Source of the DNA: Promethearchaeota archaeon | GTDB lineage: Archaea; Asgardarchaeota; Lokiarchaeia; Sigynarchaeales; SOKP01 | Direction of reading: 5' to 3' | Assembly: GCA_014729315.1 (NCBI GenBank) | Contig: WJKD01000113.1 | Coordinates: forward strand, 1-8,245 | DNA: 8,245 nucleotides | Shown here: one piece after another, positions 1-6,751 of the stretch | How positions within the stretch are numbered: position 1 is the first letter of the stretch | How the letters are laid out: every line of letters begins with the position of its first letter | Translations under genes and position numbers: made by a program | The notes under the pieces: model-generated | Seen by the model: the letters and a program-made list of their open reading frames with translations, nothing else | What the model was told of the DNA's origin: nothing | Database searches by the model: none

Positions 1-143
1 GGCTGACGCCGGAGGTTACTGACGTTCGCTGCTCCGCAGCTATTATTGTGGTTGTTCCGATCCATCCGTTAGCTGCCGGGATAGTGAGTTGCCGCAGGCG
101 TGAGCCTGCGGATGGATCGATCGGGATACCCGATAAGCGCACG
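1..143. repeat. Hairpin-rich direct repeat, copy 1 (cut by window edge)
   Basis: This segment repeats at 252-394 with a constant offset of 251 bp and no gaps. Over positions 1-120 the copies differ at only 9 sites (16, 17, 23, 48, 49, 65, 76, 81, 91), and similarity fades after about 120. It contains an 8-bp stem arm GCCGGAGG (8-15) whose partner lies partly off the window, a GCTGC/GCAGC hairpin with a TCC loop (28-40), and a CCGCAGGC/GCCTGCGG hairpin with a GTGA loop (92-111). An 11-bp pair (58-68 with 109-119) could enclose or compete with the last hairpin. The family is not recognised; it resembles REP/BIME-like intergenic repeats or a structured RNA. Confidence 0.75.
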
Positions 144-251
144 TGAGTGGGCGGTAGTTTTTTTCTGCCCTGATGCGAACGGACCTGAATTGTTACTACT
201 ATCGCTGCTTCGCAGCTATTGCGGGAGCTGGTGTTCATTTCCTGTTCCTCC
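144..251. other. Non-coding spacer between the two repeat copies
   Basis: No gene is seen here. It contains a third copy of the short hairpin motif CGCTGCTTCGCAGCTATT (203-220; the other copies are at 27-44 and 278-295 with TCC instead of TTC in the loop). It also has a weak stem GGGCGG/CTGCCC around a T-rich loop (149-170). An open frame on the plus strand from 173 runs through this spacer into the repeat, but it encodes only repeat-derived sequence. Confidence 0.5.
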
Positions 252-394
252 GGCTGACGCCGGAGGCAACTGATGTTCGCTGCTCCGCAGCTATTATTAG
301 GGTTGTTCCGATCCAGCCGTTAGCTGACGGGCTAGTGAGTTACCGCAGGCGTGAGCCTGCGGATGGATCGAACGGAATATACGATTAGCCCACG
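252..394. repeat. Hairpin-rich direct repeat, copy 2, abutting cas3
   Basis: Second copy of the 251-bp-spaced unit. It carries the same hairpins: CCTCCGGC/GCCGGAGG with a TGAC loop (247-266, the 5' arm just before the unit), GCTGC/GCAGC (279-291) and CCGCAGGC/GCCTGCGG (343-362). A CCGT/ACGG pair around an AGCT core lies at 318-331. The outer 11-bp pairing seen in copy 1 has one mismatch here. The copy ends within about 10 bp of the cas3 stop codon, so this sequence forms the 3' flank of the cas operon. No stable stem is followed by a T-run on the minus strand, so it is not an obvious intrinsic terminator. Confidence 0.75.
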
Positions 395-402
395 ATAGTA
401 TG

Positions 403-2808
403 TTACCAAATTTCTGTTTTAATCTCGATTTTATTGAAATCAATCCCGATCTCAAATGTATATTTGTACTCGGTAACCAATAATTTCTCATTACCGACTA
501 GTTTGCTAGAAAAATTGTGTAAATCACCATACTCATAAATATCTTTACCAACAAGATAATATGGAATCCTGACCTTATATTCAGAAATGAAATCTCCACG
601 TTCCACATTTTTAATACAATCATCCCAAACTTTTGATGGTACCACTTCGATTGTACGAAATGAATCATCACGAACTTTACATGCCTTCCCTTCATCCTCA
701 CCCCAGCAAATATCGTGGTAATGGTCTCCAAAAACAATATTATCTCTGAAACACTGCCGAAATCTTTCATTATTCTGGATTTCAATCTCACTATAAACTT
801 TATCACAAAATTCTTTAATTTGTTGATATGATACAGGTCCATTAGGCAAAAATGCCAATGCGTTTTGAACCAATTGCTCGGGATATGGTTTTTCACTATC
901 GACTGCAAAGATTTTTAACTTGTATTGCTTTCCATTTTTCCAATTTTTTCCTGAGCGGTTTAACCGTCCAGCACGTTGTCCTAATGCATCGGCTGGGGCG
1001 ATCTCTGAATACATTACATCACATGAAATGTTTAAACTAATTTCAATAACCTGTGTAGCTACAACGATGCATGGAGATTTTTTAACTAATTCATAGATAT
1101 CATTTTCCTTTCTGACTCGATCTTTGTATGTGAATCGAGAATGATACAAAATTATTTTAGGTTTGGATTTTTTATTTTCAAAATAGTTTGAAATCTGTTG
1201 ATAACTCAATTGAGCCTTTTCAACAGTATTCAGAATAATAAATATTTTATTTCCAAACGAATAATCTTCATAGATTTCCTGCAATACATCATCAGAAATC
1301 ACTTTTTCGGAAATAATTTTTTGCTCTTTATTGATTATGTAAAATGGCTCAAATAAAAGTCCTTCATCATCAGTGATTAACTTATAGATATCCCTTAATT
1401 CTTTCAACAAAAAATCTGGTGCGGTACCAGTCATTAACAAATGGGGTATATTCATTTTACGCATAACGAAAAATAGCGATAGCAATACCTCTAGGGTATG
1501 TTTTTCATAGTAATGAATTTCGTCAAAAATAATAACAGCATTTTGAAGATTTCCGCAGGCGAAATCAGATTGTGAAAAACCATGAATAAATGCATAAGCG
1601 AGATGGTCAATAGTTGTAACAGTAATGGGTTTAAAAAAGACGTTCCCTTTAAAGGTTTCATCACGAATTACATCGAAAGATTTCACGTCTGTTTCTGCGT
1701 CATCCGTTTCAGCGTAAATGATCTCACGCTGTTTATTTTTAATAGTTATAAAACTTTTACCGTGAAAAAGACCAACATTCTGCTCGCTAAAAACTTCAGG
1801 TTTGCCCAACCTATCAAACATGGCGTTGCAGGTTGTCTGGGTAGGTAGGGCAAAAATGATTTTATTTTTATGATAAGCTTTCATTATTTCATTAGCCCAT
1901 AACAATGAAGCTTCAGTTTTTCCTCTACCACATGGCGCAAAGAGAAACCCGTAATACGGTTTTTTCTCAAGCAATTCCTGCTGAAATTGAAAAGGTTTAT
2001 GTTTGCCTAATAATCTATTTTTCCATTCTGTTGTTGAATAATTAATATTGTAAACATATTTATCTGGCGATGTTAGGACAGCATCAAATATTTGTTTTGT
2101 TGGTTTCTTCGTTGAGATAAATTGGGAGAAATGGGCGCTGGCGTAATCATCGCATGTTTGAAGAATTGAGAAAAAGAATGTGAAAACAGATTTTATGAAA
2201 TATCTCTCTTTATGGCTGAAATTGAATTTTAATAGGCTTCCTTTTATAAATCGGTCTTGTATTTGATTCTGTCGCAAATGCAAAATTTCTGGTGCAATTA
2301 TTTCTGGTAGTGCAAACCATTCTTTAAATCCACATTCATTATAAAGCTTGAGAACTGCAAACTCAAAATAATCATGAATCTCCTCATCCAGATAATGAAC
2401 TTCTTTGGCGATTTTTAAAGAATTATAAATCTCCCTGTACAATTGAGTATGGTGTCCTAAAATCGCGCATAATTCAACAGGATAATCCACAATATAATCC
2501 CATTTAAAGCTCGCCAAAACCGGCAACGCGAAAAACGGATGAGGATATTTGCTGCTCGCTTTGTTTACCTGGATATTCGCCTGAAATTCTCTGGTGAGTT
2601 TGCCAATATCGTGCAATGCAACAGCCATAAACAGATTTCGTCTGAATTTTTCTGGATCTATTTGCCAGTGAGTGCAAAATTCATTTATCAACTCATTGTT
2701 GATTCGGAAATATTCCTTTAATAGGATTAAGCCATCCTTGGAATGGCCGTAAAGTGTTTGGAAGTATTTAGTATTATTTTTTACAAACAATTTTGCAAAG
2801 GTATTCAT
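403..2808 (-). CDS. cas3: CRISPR-associated helicase/nuclease Cas3 (HD + DExH fused)
   Basis: 801 residues. Cas3 is the effector nuclease-helicase of type I CRISPR systems: it is recruited by target-bound Cascade, nicks the displaced strand and degrades DNA processively in the 3'-5' direction. The N-terminal HD nuclease domain (about 15-230) shows H22, the H66-D67 pair in ALHDIGK, H90 in HPFFAL and H119-H120. The helicase core follows: Walker A APCGRGKT (291-298), DEIH box (429-432), motif III MTGTAP (459-464), ATQVIEISLN (584-593) and motif VI QRAGRLNR (611-618). All key motifs appear intact, so it should be active. The ATG overlaps the stop of gene X as ATGA (4 bp), and an AAGGA site lies upstream inside gene X, so the two are translationally coupled. 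It is the last gene of the operon; no cas4-cas1-cas2 follows. Confidence 0.96.
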   Translation of the reverse strand: MNTFAKLFVKNNTKYFQTLYGHSKDGLILLKEYFRINNELINEFCTHWQIDPEKFRRNLFMAVALHDIGKLTREFQANIQVNKASSKYPHPFFALPVLASFKWDYIVDYPVELCAILGHHTQLYREIYNSLKIAKEVHYLDEEIHDYFEFAVLKLYNECGFKEWFALPEIIAPEILHLRQNQIQDRFIKGSLLKFNFSHKERYFIKSVFTFFFSILQTCDDYASAHFSQFISTKKPTKQIFDAVLTSPDKYVYNINYSTTEWKNRLLGKHKPFQFQQELLEKKPYYGFLFAPCGRGKTEASLLWANEIMKAYHKNKIIFALPTQTTCNAMFDRLGKPEVFSEQNVGLFHGKSFITIKNKQREIIYAETDDAETDVKSFDVIRDETFKGNVFFKPITVTTIDHLAYAFIHGFSQSDFACGNLQNAVIIFDEIHYYEKHTLEVLLSLFFVMRKMNIPHLLMTGTAPDFLLKELRDIYKLITDDEGLLFEPFYIINKEQKIISEKVISDDVLQEIYEDYSFGNKIFIILNTVEKAQLSYQQISNYFENKKSKPKIILYHSRFTYKDRVRKENDIYELVKKSPCIVVATQVIEISLNISCDVMYSEIAPADALGQRAGRLNRSGKNWKNGKQYKLKIFAVDSEKPYPEQLVQNALAFLPNGPVSYQQIKEFCDKVYSEIEIQNNERFRQCFRDNIVFGDHYHDICWGEDEGKACKVRDDSFRTIEVVPSKVWDDCIKNVERGDFISEYKVRIPYYLVGKDIYEYGDLHNFSSKLVGNEKLLVTEYKYTFEIGIDFNKIEIKTEIW

Positions 2809-3578
2809 TTTTTTACATCCTTATAGATCCATTCAAGCCACTCCAGACATAAAGTTAGCAATTGAATTTGAAGCTCAAGACAATCAATATTAAAGTCTGA
2901 ATAATCATCTATATCTCTTTTCCCGACTAAATCTTCAAAGATGTCTTTTTTAATCCGAATTCTTTTAACGTACTTTCTTTCATTATAATAGCTTTCATCA
3001 TCATGAATATTTGTATGTCTGAGAATTTCAATATATTTTGGAAATTTATGTTTTTTATATTTCGTAAAAATACTAGGATCAAATTCTTGAAAATAACAAT
3101 ACATATCTCGACAAAAAAGTTTGAACGATTCTTTGTTTTCAGCTAATACACTCCCTAATTTTGAAGCGATAAGTTCAGTCTCCTTTGAGGCAGGAAATTT
3201 GTTATTTTTTAAGCTGTCAATAAATGATTCATAAATATTGAGTTTTAATCTAACTATTGTACACCATACTTGAGTTATTTTTTGAGAATATTGTGATCTA
3301 ATTCTTTCTTGTTCTTTTGCCTTCTTAAAATCGATGATCTGATTTCTTAGTTCTTTTGGAATTTCTGTTGGATTTTGAAGAGCTCTATACCAAACATCAT
3401 CCAACAATTTGGTATAGTCTGGATGACTTTCAAGTTTATTTTCTTGTTCTTCATCCAAATCTGAAACAAGGACAAAAAAATACCCATAACTACCATCTGA
3501 TAAATATTGACAGTCATCGTAATCAATGCCCAGAAGTGATAATTCCTCTTCAAAATTTATATCCGAGTCATGTTGCAT
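2805..3578 (-). CDS. Unrecognised 257-aa protein between cas5 and cas3 (gene X)
   Basis: I do not recognise a family. It starts 5 bp after the cas5 stop and overlaps the cas3 start by ATGA, so it is a true member of the cas operon. Unlike the other complete genes here it has no Shine-Dalgarno site; its ATG follows an A/T-only stretch, so translation probably depends on coupling to cas5. Residues 1-61 are very acidic (18 D/E against 2 K/R). The middle (about 75-165) looks helical. A basic stretch spans about 172-212, including KYKKHKFPK and KYVKRIRIKK. The C-terminus (about 230-255) is a leucine- and tryptophan-rich helix. No membrane segment, signal peptide, zinc motif or nuclease motif is visible. 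Sampled lines are 18-35% GC. It could be an extra Cascade subunit, a Cas3 adaptor or regulator, or an inserted accessory gene; none of these is proven. Confidence 0.85.
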   Translation of the reverse strand: MQHDSDINFEEELSLLGIDYDDCQYLSDGSYGYFFVLVSDLDEEQENKLESHPDYTKLLDDVWYRALQNPTEIPKELRNQIIDFKKAKEQERIRSQYSQKITQVWCTIVRLKLNIYESFIDSLKNNKFPASKETELIASKLGSVLAENKESFKLFCRDMYCYFQEFDPSIFTKYKKHKFPKYIEILRHTNIHDDESYYNERKYVKRIRIKKDIFEDLVGKRDIDDYSDFNIDCLELQIQLLTLCLEWLEWIYKDVKK

Positions 3579-3583
3579 AATTA

Positions 3584-4240
3584 TTAAAAAAGATATATAT
3601 TCTCTTGATTAAATTTATAACAGCCCAATATGTCTATTGTCGAAATAGGATATTCTTGCCCTATCGAAATGATTTTCTGTACCAAACTATAACTCCCATT
3701 ATTCTTTTCAAACCGATAAGGTATCTTTTCTACAATTGCTCCAGGCACGATTCCTTCCACCACACTCCAAATTTCATTAGATTCAGTTTCGAAAATATCA
3801 ATTGGATCCGTTGACTGAATTTCCACCAGATCATCTGACTGACCCAAATAAAGTGGACGTTTGGGATTGGCAAGACTTTCATGTATGGTTTTAATTACAT
3901 CAGATTCCCCACCTACATAAATAGTGTAAACAGGATTTACCAAAAATTCTCGGAACATGGGTGATGATGGAAACTCGACGGTTCTTTGACCAGGCATTTC
4001 TTTGAGCTTCAGAATTTTTGCCATTTCTACATTTTTCTCACCGAAGCGCTTCACAGCTATACCAATTTTAATTTTATCCTGTAAATAAAGATCATCTCTT
4101 GCCAATCCCATAGCGTTCGAGATCAACCCCCTGATGGTTGTGAATGGAGGTACGATAAAGCTCAACATTAAACTTGTGGAGCTGGGTTTGCGAAAGGTGG
4201 AAAAATAAGGTACCTCCACCTCAAAGCTCAATCCTTTCAT
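3584..4240 (-). CDS. cas5: CRISPR-associated protein Cas5 (type I-B)
   Basis: 218 residues, the usual size for Cas5 of I-B systems. Cas5 is the RAMP-fold Cascade subunit that caps the 5' handle of the crRNA and contacts Cas8. The N-terminus is typical: a first beta strand (LSFEVEVPYFSTFRKP, 4-19), then SFIVPPFTTIRGLISNAMGL (27-46), the Cas5 P-P-x-T-x-x-G-L signature. NPKRPLYLGQSDDLVEI (125-141) is the conserved mid-protein motif. A GAGG site lies 5 nt before the chosen ATG. The 66-bp gap from cas7 contains a perfect palindrome; gene X follows after 5 bp. I cannot tell the Cas5t from the Cas5h subfamily by eye. Confidence 0.92.
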   Translation of the reverse strand: MKGLSFEVEVPYFSTFRKPSSTSLMLSFIVPPFTTIRGLISNAMGLARDDLYLQDKIKIGIAVKRFGEKNVEMAKILKLKEMPGQRTVEFPSSPMFREFLVNPVYTIYVGGESDVIKTIHESLANPKRPLYLGQSDDLVEIQSTDPIDIFETESNEIWSVVEGIVPGAIVEKIPYRFEKNNGSYSLVQKIISIGQEYPISTIDILGCYKFNQENIYLF

Positions 4241-4276
4241 TTTCGCCTCGTGATTTTATTTTACAAAAACGTAAAT

Positions 4277-4304
4277 GTAGGGAACGGTCATGACCGTTCC
4301 CTAC
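4277..4304. repeat. Perfect 28-bp palindrome between cas7 and cas5
   Basis: The left arm GTAGGGAACGGTCA is followed directly by its exact reverse complement, so 14 bp pair with 14 bp and no spacer. As RNA it would fold into a strong hairpin with about a 4-nt CATG loop. It begins 2 nt after the cas7 stop codon and lies 36 bp before the cas5 start on the minus strand. The next T-run (GTTTTTG) is several bases further on, so it is a poor intrinsic terminator. It looks like a short mobile or REP-type palindrome; from memory, similar G/C-arm palindromes are dispersed in many bacterial genomes. It occurs once in this window. Confidence 0.9.
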
Positions 4305-4306
4305 TA

Positions 4307-5230
4307 TTAGCTAATACTATTAATAATATTTTCAAAAACCTGTTGTGGCTGCAATACTTGCAATTCCAGTTCACTTGCAGCTTCTTGTACCTGTTGTTCA
4401 TTGTCCAATAATCCTGGCAGCAATCCAAAAAAAATTGTGCCATAACTTTTCATATCATTTACAATCGATTTAAATCGATCAATATTTAGTGTTTTATTGT
4501 TGTCAATTTCAAAAGCCTTCTGCAATCTATGGCTATATCGCTGCTGGATTGAGCCTAAAATGACATCAGGTGTGAAATCGGTCAACAACCTTGCTTGTTT
4601 TGAATAATCAGCTAGATACTTAATACCAGAAACAACCGATTTAATTCTATATATTCGTTCAGCCCCGTCTTCGCTTAACTTATCAACAAATTTAAGTACC
4701 TTGCTTTCTTGATCTACTTCTTCCTCATAACCGATACGTCGAATATCGATTGAAACACCACATTTATAAATGTTTAATCCCAGCTCAACATTTACAATAT
4801 CGCCAGTAGCTTTCTCACCGACTTCAACTCGTTTTTTTCTTGTTAAAAAGTCGATGGTAGAATTGTCGTCTAATGGTAGGAGCCCCATAGCAGGAGAGAC
4901 TTTTACAGGTGATACACGAGTTACCGCTCCTGTACCTTTAATCGTGGTCATAAAGCCAAACAAATCACAATTCATGCATTCGTTGATTTTACCGCATGTT
5001 TCGCCTTTATCATTTGGCGTACACATGAGTTTACCCTGCTCCAGTTCACGTCTTACAGCTTCCCTCAAATAAAACCTCATTGCCTGTCCACTGACATAAG
5101 GATATTCAATGCCCTGTTTGCGAAACTTTTTTACATCAACGATATTCGTGCCACCTTCACCTGCGTTGAGATTAGTTAAATCGGTTTCTGCTAACCATAC
5201 AAGTTCGATGCCTTTTAATTGATTATTCAT
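4307..5230 (-). CDS. cas7: Cascade backbone protein Cas7/Cst2/DevR (type I-B)
   Basis: 307 residues, normal for the Cst2/DevR branch of Cas7. Several copies polymerise along the crRNA spacer to form the Cascade backbone. The N-terminus has the family pattern: NLNAGEGGTN (20-29), then PYVSGQAMRFYLREAVRREL (44-63). CDLFGFM (88-94) is the typical DLFG motif. C70, C79, C85 and C88 could form a small metal site ahead of it. VTRVSPVKVSPAMG (about 103-116) fits the central Cas7 strand. The start overlaps the end of cas8 by 8 bp and is preceded by a full AAGGAGGT site with 5-nt spacing inside the last cas8 codons, the strongest ribosome site seen here. That suits a subunit needed in many copies. Confidence 0.94.
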   Translation of the reverse strand: MNNQLKGIELVWLAETDLTNLNAGEGGTNIVDVKKFRKQGIEYPYVSGQAMRFYLREAVRRELEQGKLMCTPNDKGETCGKINECMNCDLFGFMTTIKGTGAVTRVSPVKVSPAMGLLPLDDNSTIDFLTRKKRVEVGEKATGDIVNVELGLNIYKCGVSIDIRRIGYEEEVDQESKVLKFVDKLSEDGAERIYRIKSVVSGIKYLADYSKQARLLTDFTPDVILGSIQQRYSHRLQKAFEIDNNKTLNIDRFKSIVNDMKSYGTIFFGLLPGLLDNEQQVQEAASELELQVLQPQQVFENIINSIS

Positions 5231-5558
5231 TGTTTACCTCCTTGGTTTCTGGTTTCTTATAGCCTTTAATGCTTGCATAAATGAGCAAAATATTTTTAAT
5301 GTCTTCAAAAGCCTTTGGATCATCCTGATTGGCAATTATCAAATTCATCAAGTTACTGATTGAACCAGGATAGACATTTTTCTTAGATTCATCGATTACA
5401 AATCTCCTTGTAATTTCCTGCATTGCCTTATAAAAATTATGTGGACTTTTTGCTTTTTCTAGTTTATAGAAAAGGCTCACATGATTTTCTGATAAATTGG
5501 CAATGGTTAATCCTGCAAGTTGCAAGGTTTTTACATCATCTTCAGAGAGTTTATTCAT
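5223..5558 (-). CDS. cas11: Probable Cas11 small subunit from an internal start in cas8
   Basis: An in-frame ATG at codon 394 of cas8 (MNKLSEDD) has GGAGGA on the minus strand at 5567-5572, 8 nt upstream. It would give a 111-residue, mostly helical product ending at the cas8 stop. It is established for types I-B, I-C and I-D that the small subunit is translated independently from within the large-subunit gene. The size, position and good ribosome site all fit that arrangement. The site sits within codons for E-W-R-I-K-P, which does not by itself demand a GGAGGA string. Not proven without expression data. Confidence 0.7.
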   Translation of the reverse strand: MNKLSEDDVKTLQLAGLTIANLSENHVSLFYKLEKAKSPHNFYKAMQEITRRFVIDESKKNVYPGSISNLMNLIIANQDDPKAFEDIKNILLIYASIKGYKKPETKEVNNE

Positions 5559-6737
5559 GGGCTTAATCCTCCATTCATAAATTAATATATCCAATATTTG
5601 TCGTGCATGTTTTGTTAAACCAATATGCCCCCCTTGTTGTGGTAAAAAATTATGTGCGAAACCCGCAAAATCATTGTTAATAAAAGTTCGACAGAATCCT
5701 TCCTGCATCACCTTTTCATGATCAAAGTTCCTAAGACCTCTTTTCGCATCATTATTGAAAAAGTAAGTCTCCTTGACGAATCCTCTGTAAAAAAGCATAG
5801 GGTCATCATTTCTGATCAATGCAATTAGAACATTAATAGTATTGTTTTCTAAAAATATATTAAAATACTTTGGATTTTTAACAGAACCAGATAAAGGAAT
5901 TTCAACGATATACCAATTTTGGCAATTCAATTCTGGATCAGTATATCTTATGAAATTTTCATAAAAGCTAATCAACGTAGAATATTTATCTGGTGTATTT
6001 TCTGTTTCCTCTTTTTCAATATCAATACGAATATTGCTGTAGCGATTATTTTTATTCAATTGATTGTAATAGCTGTTTTTTAGTTTTTTGAGCTTGGTCA
6101 AATCTTCCGAATTCGGCAGTATCAGAATGCTTTTTTGCCCCGGAATTGTCCGATAGATCAATGTAGGATCAATCCACACAAGCACACCAATCAGGTAACA
6201 TTGTGGGCAATAATCCTTTACATATTCACTTAATTTAAGATCTTCACCACTTCGAATCCCACTCAAACTTTTAATCTTTGTTACAAAGGGATAAGATGCC
6301 TGTTGTAGATTTTTATAATTTGATTTAAATGTTCTGCCGCAAAGGAAACATCTCTTTTTGTCTCCTTTCAAATTGTCAAATAATTTCTGAATAACTTTAT
6401 TTGTTTTATCTTCTGAATAGATATTCTCTTTAAAAGCGACTTTACCTCCTATCTTTTTCCCTTCTTGAATTAATACAAAATCTTTTTTTACTTGTTTTCG
6501 TTGTTGGGTTGCTTTGTCTTCTGTGTCAATAATGATATTTTGTATTAAGCCTTTTATTTGTGAAGAAAGAGTTTTAGTAAATTTGTTTTCATCATGTAAT
6601 TCATAGTTTAATTTTAAATGAGTTAAGGTGTTCTGCTTTAATTCATACATTTCTTCCAGATCATCTAAAAGGTTTGAAAATGTTATCAAACCATTATCAA
6701 ACCAGACGTCATTATATCTTTTGATTTCTATTTTCAT
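5223..6737 (-). CDS. cas8b: Cascade large subunit Cas8b1/Cst1 (CXXC-CXXC family)
   Basis: 504 residues. This is the large subunit of type I-B Cascade, expected to recognise the PAM and recruit Cas3. The defining features of the Cst1 family are two CXXC pairs, C130-FL-C133 and C177-PQ-C180, separated by 43 residues and probably binding zinc. The CPQCYLIGVLVWIDPTLIYR region after the second pair also fits this family. The C-terminal ~111 residues look helical and are probably also made separately as Cas11. The ATG has AGAGGTG 4 nt upstream and lies only 14 bp after the stop of the WYL gene, so the two are cotranscribed; the 3' end overlaps cas7 by 8 bp. Sequence conservation in Cas8 is low, so the call rests on the cysteine pairs, length and gene order. 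Confidence 0.92.
   Translation of the reverse strand: MKIEIKRYNDVWFDNGLITFSNLLDDLEEMYELKQNTLTHLKLNYELHDENKFTKTLSSQIKGLIQNIIIDTEDKATQQRKQVKKDFVLIQEGKKIGGKVAFKENIYSEDKTNKVIQKLFDNLKGDKKRCFLCGRTFKSNYKNLQQASYPFVTKIKSLSGIRSGEDLKLSEYVKDYCPQCYLIGVLVWIDPTLIYRTIPGQKSILILPNSEDLTKLKKLKNSYYNQLNKNNRYSNIRIDIEKEETENTPDKYSTLISFYENFIRYTDPELNCQNWYIVEIPLSGSVKNPKYFNIFLENNTINVLIALIRNDDPMLFYRGFVKETYFFNNDAKRGLRNFDHEKVMQEGFCRTFINNDFAGFAHNFLPQQGGHIGLTKHARQILDILIYEWRIKPMNKLSEDDVKTLQLAGLTIANLSENHVSLFYKLEKAKSPHNFYKAMQEITRRFVIDESKKNVYPGSISNLMNLIIANQDDPKAFEDIKNILLIYASIKGYKKPETKEVNNE
5236..5243 (-). promoter_or_regulatory. Consensus Shine-Dalgarno site of cas7
   Basis: AAGGAGGT on the minus strand, 5 nt before the cas7 ATG and inside the last codons of cas8. 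It fixes the cas7 start and predicts high translation of the backbone subunit. Confidence 0.85.
5567..5572 (-). promoter_or_regulatory. Internal Shine-Dalgarno site for Cas11
   Basis: GGAGGA on the minus strand, followed by an 8-nt spacer and an in-frame ATG inside cas8. It is as strong as the sites before true gene starts in this operon. Confidence 0.65.
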
Positions 6738-6751
6738 AAGACACCTCTGTT

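Noticed and set aside
173..388. Plus-strand open frame of 71 codons in the left non-coding region
   Set aside because: It runs through the spacer and the direct repeat, has no recognisable domain, and its sequence is set by the hairpin repeats.
1..402. Possible CRISPR array in the repeat region
   Set aside because: The repeat unit is over 120 bp with a 251-bp period and contains several different hairpins; there are no 24-40 bp repeats with regular unique spacers.
2805..3578. Gene X as Cas4 or as the Cas11 small subunit
   Set aside because: It lacks the cysteine cluster and nuclease motifs of Cas4, is about twice the size of Cas11, and cas8 already carries a good internal Cas11 start.
4270..4304. 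The 28-bp palindrome as an intrinsic terminator
   Set aside because: No T-run follows the stem directly on the minus strand, and cas5, X and cas3 downstream need transcription.
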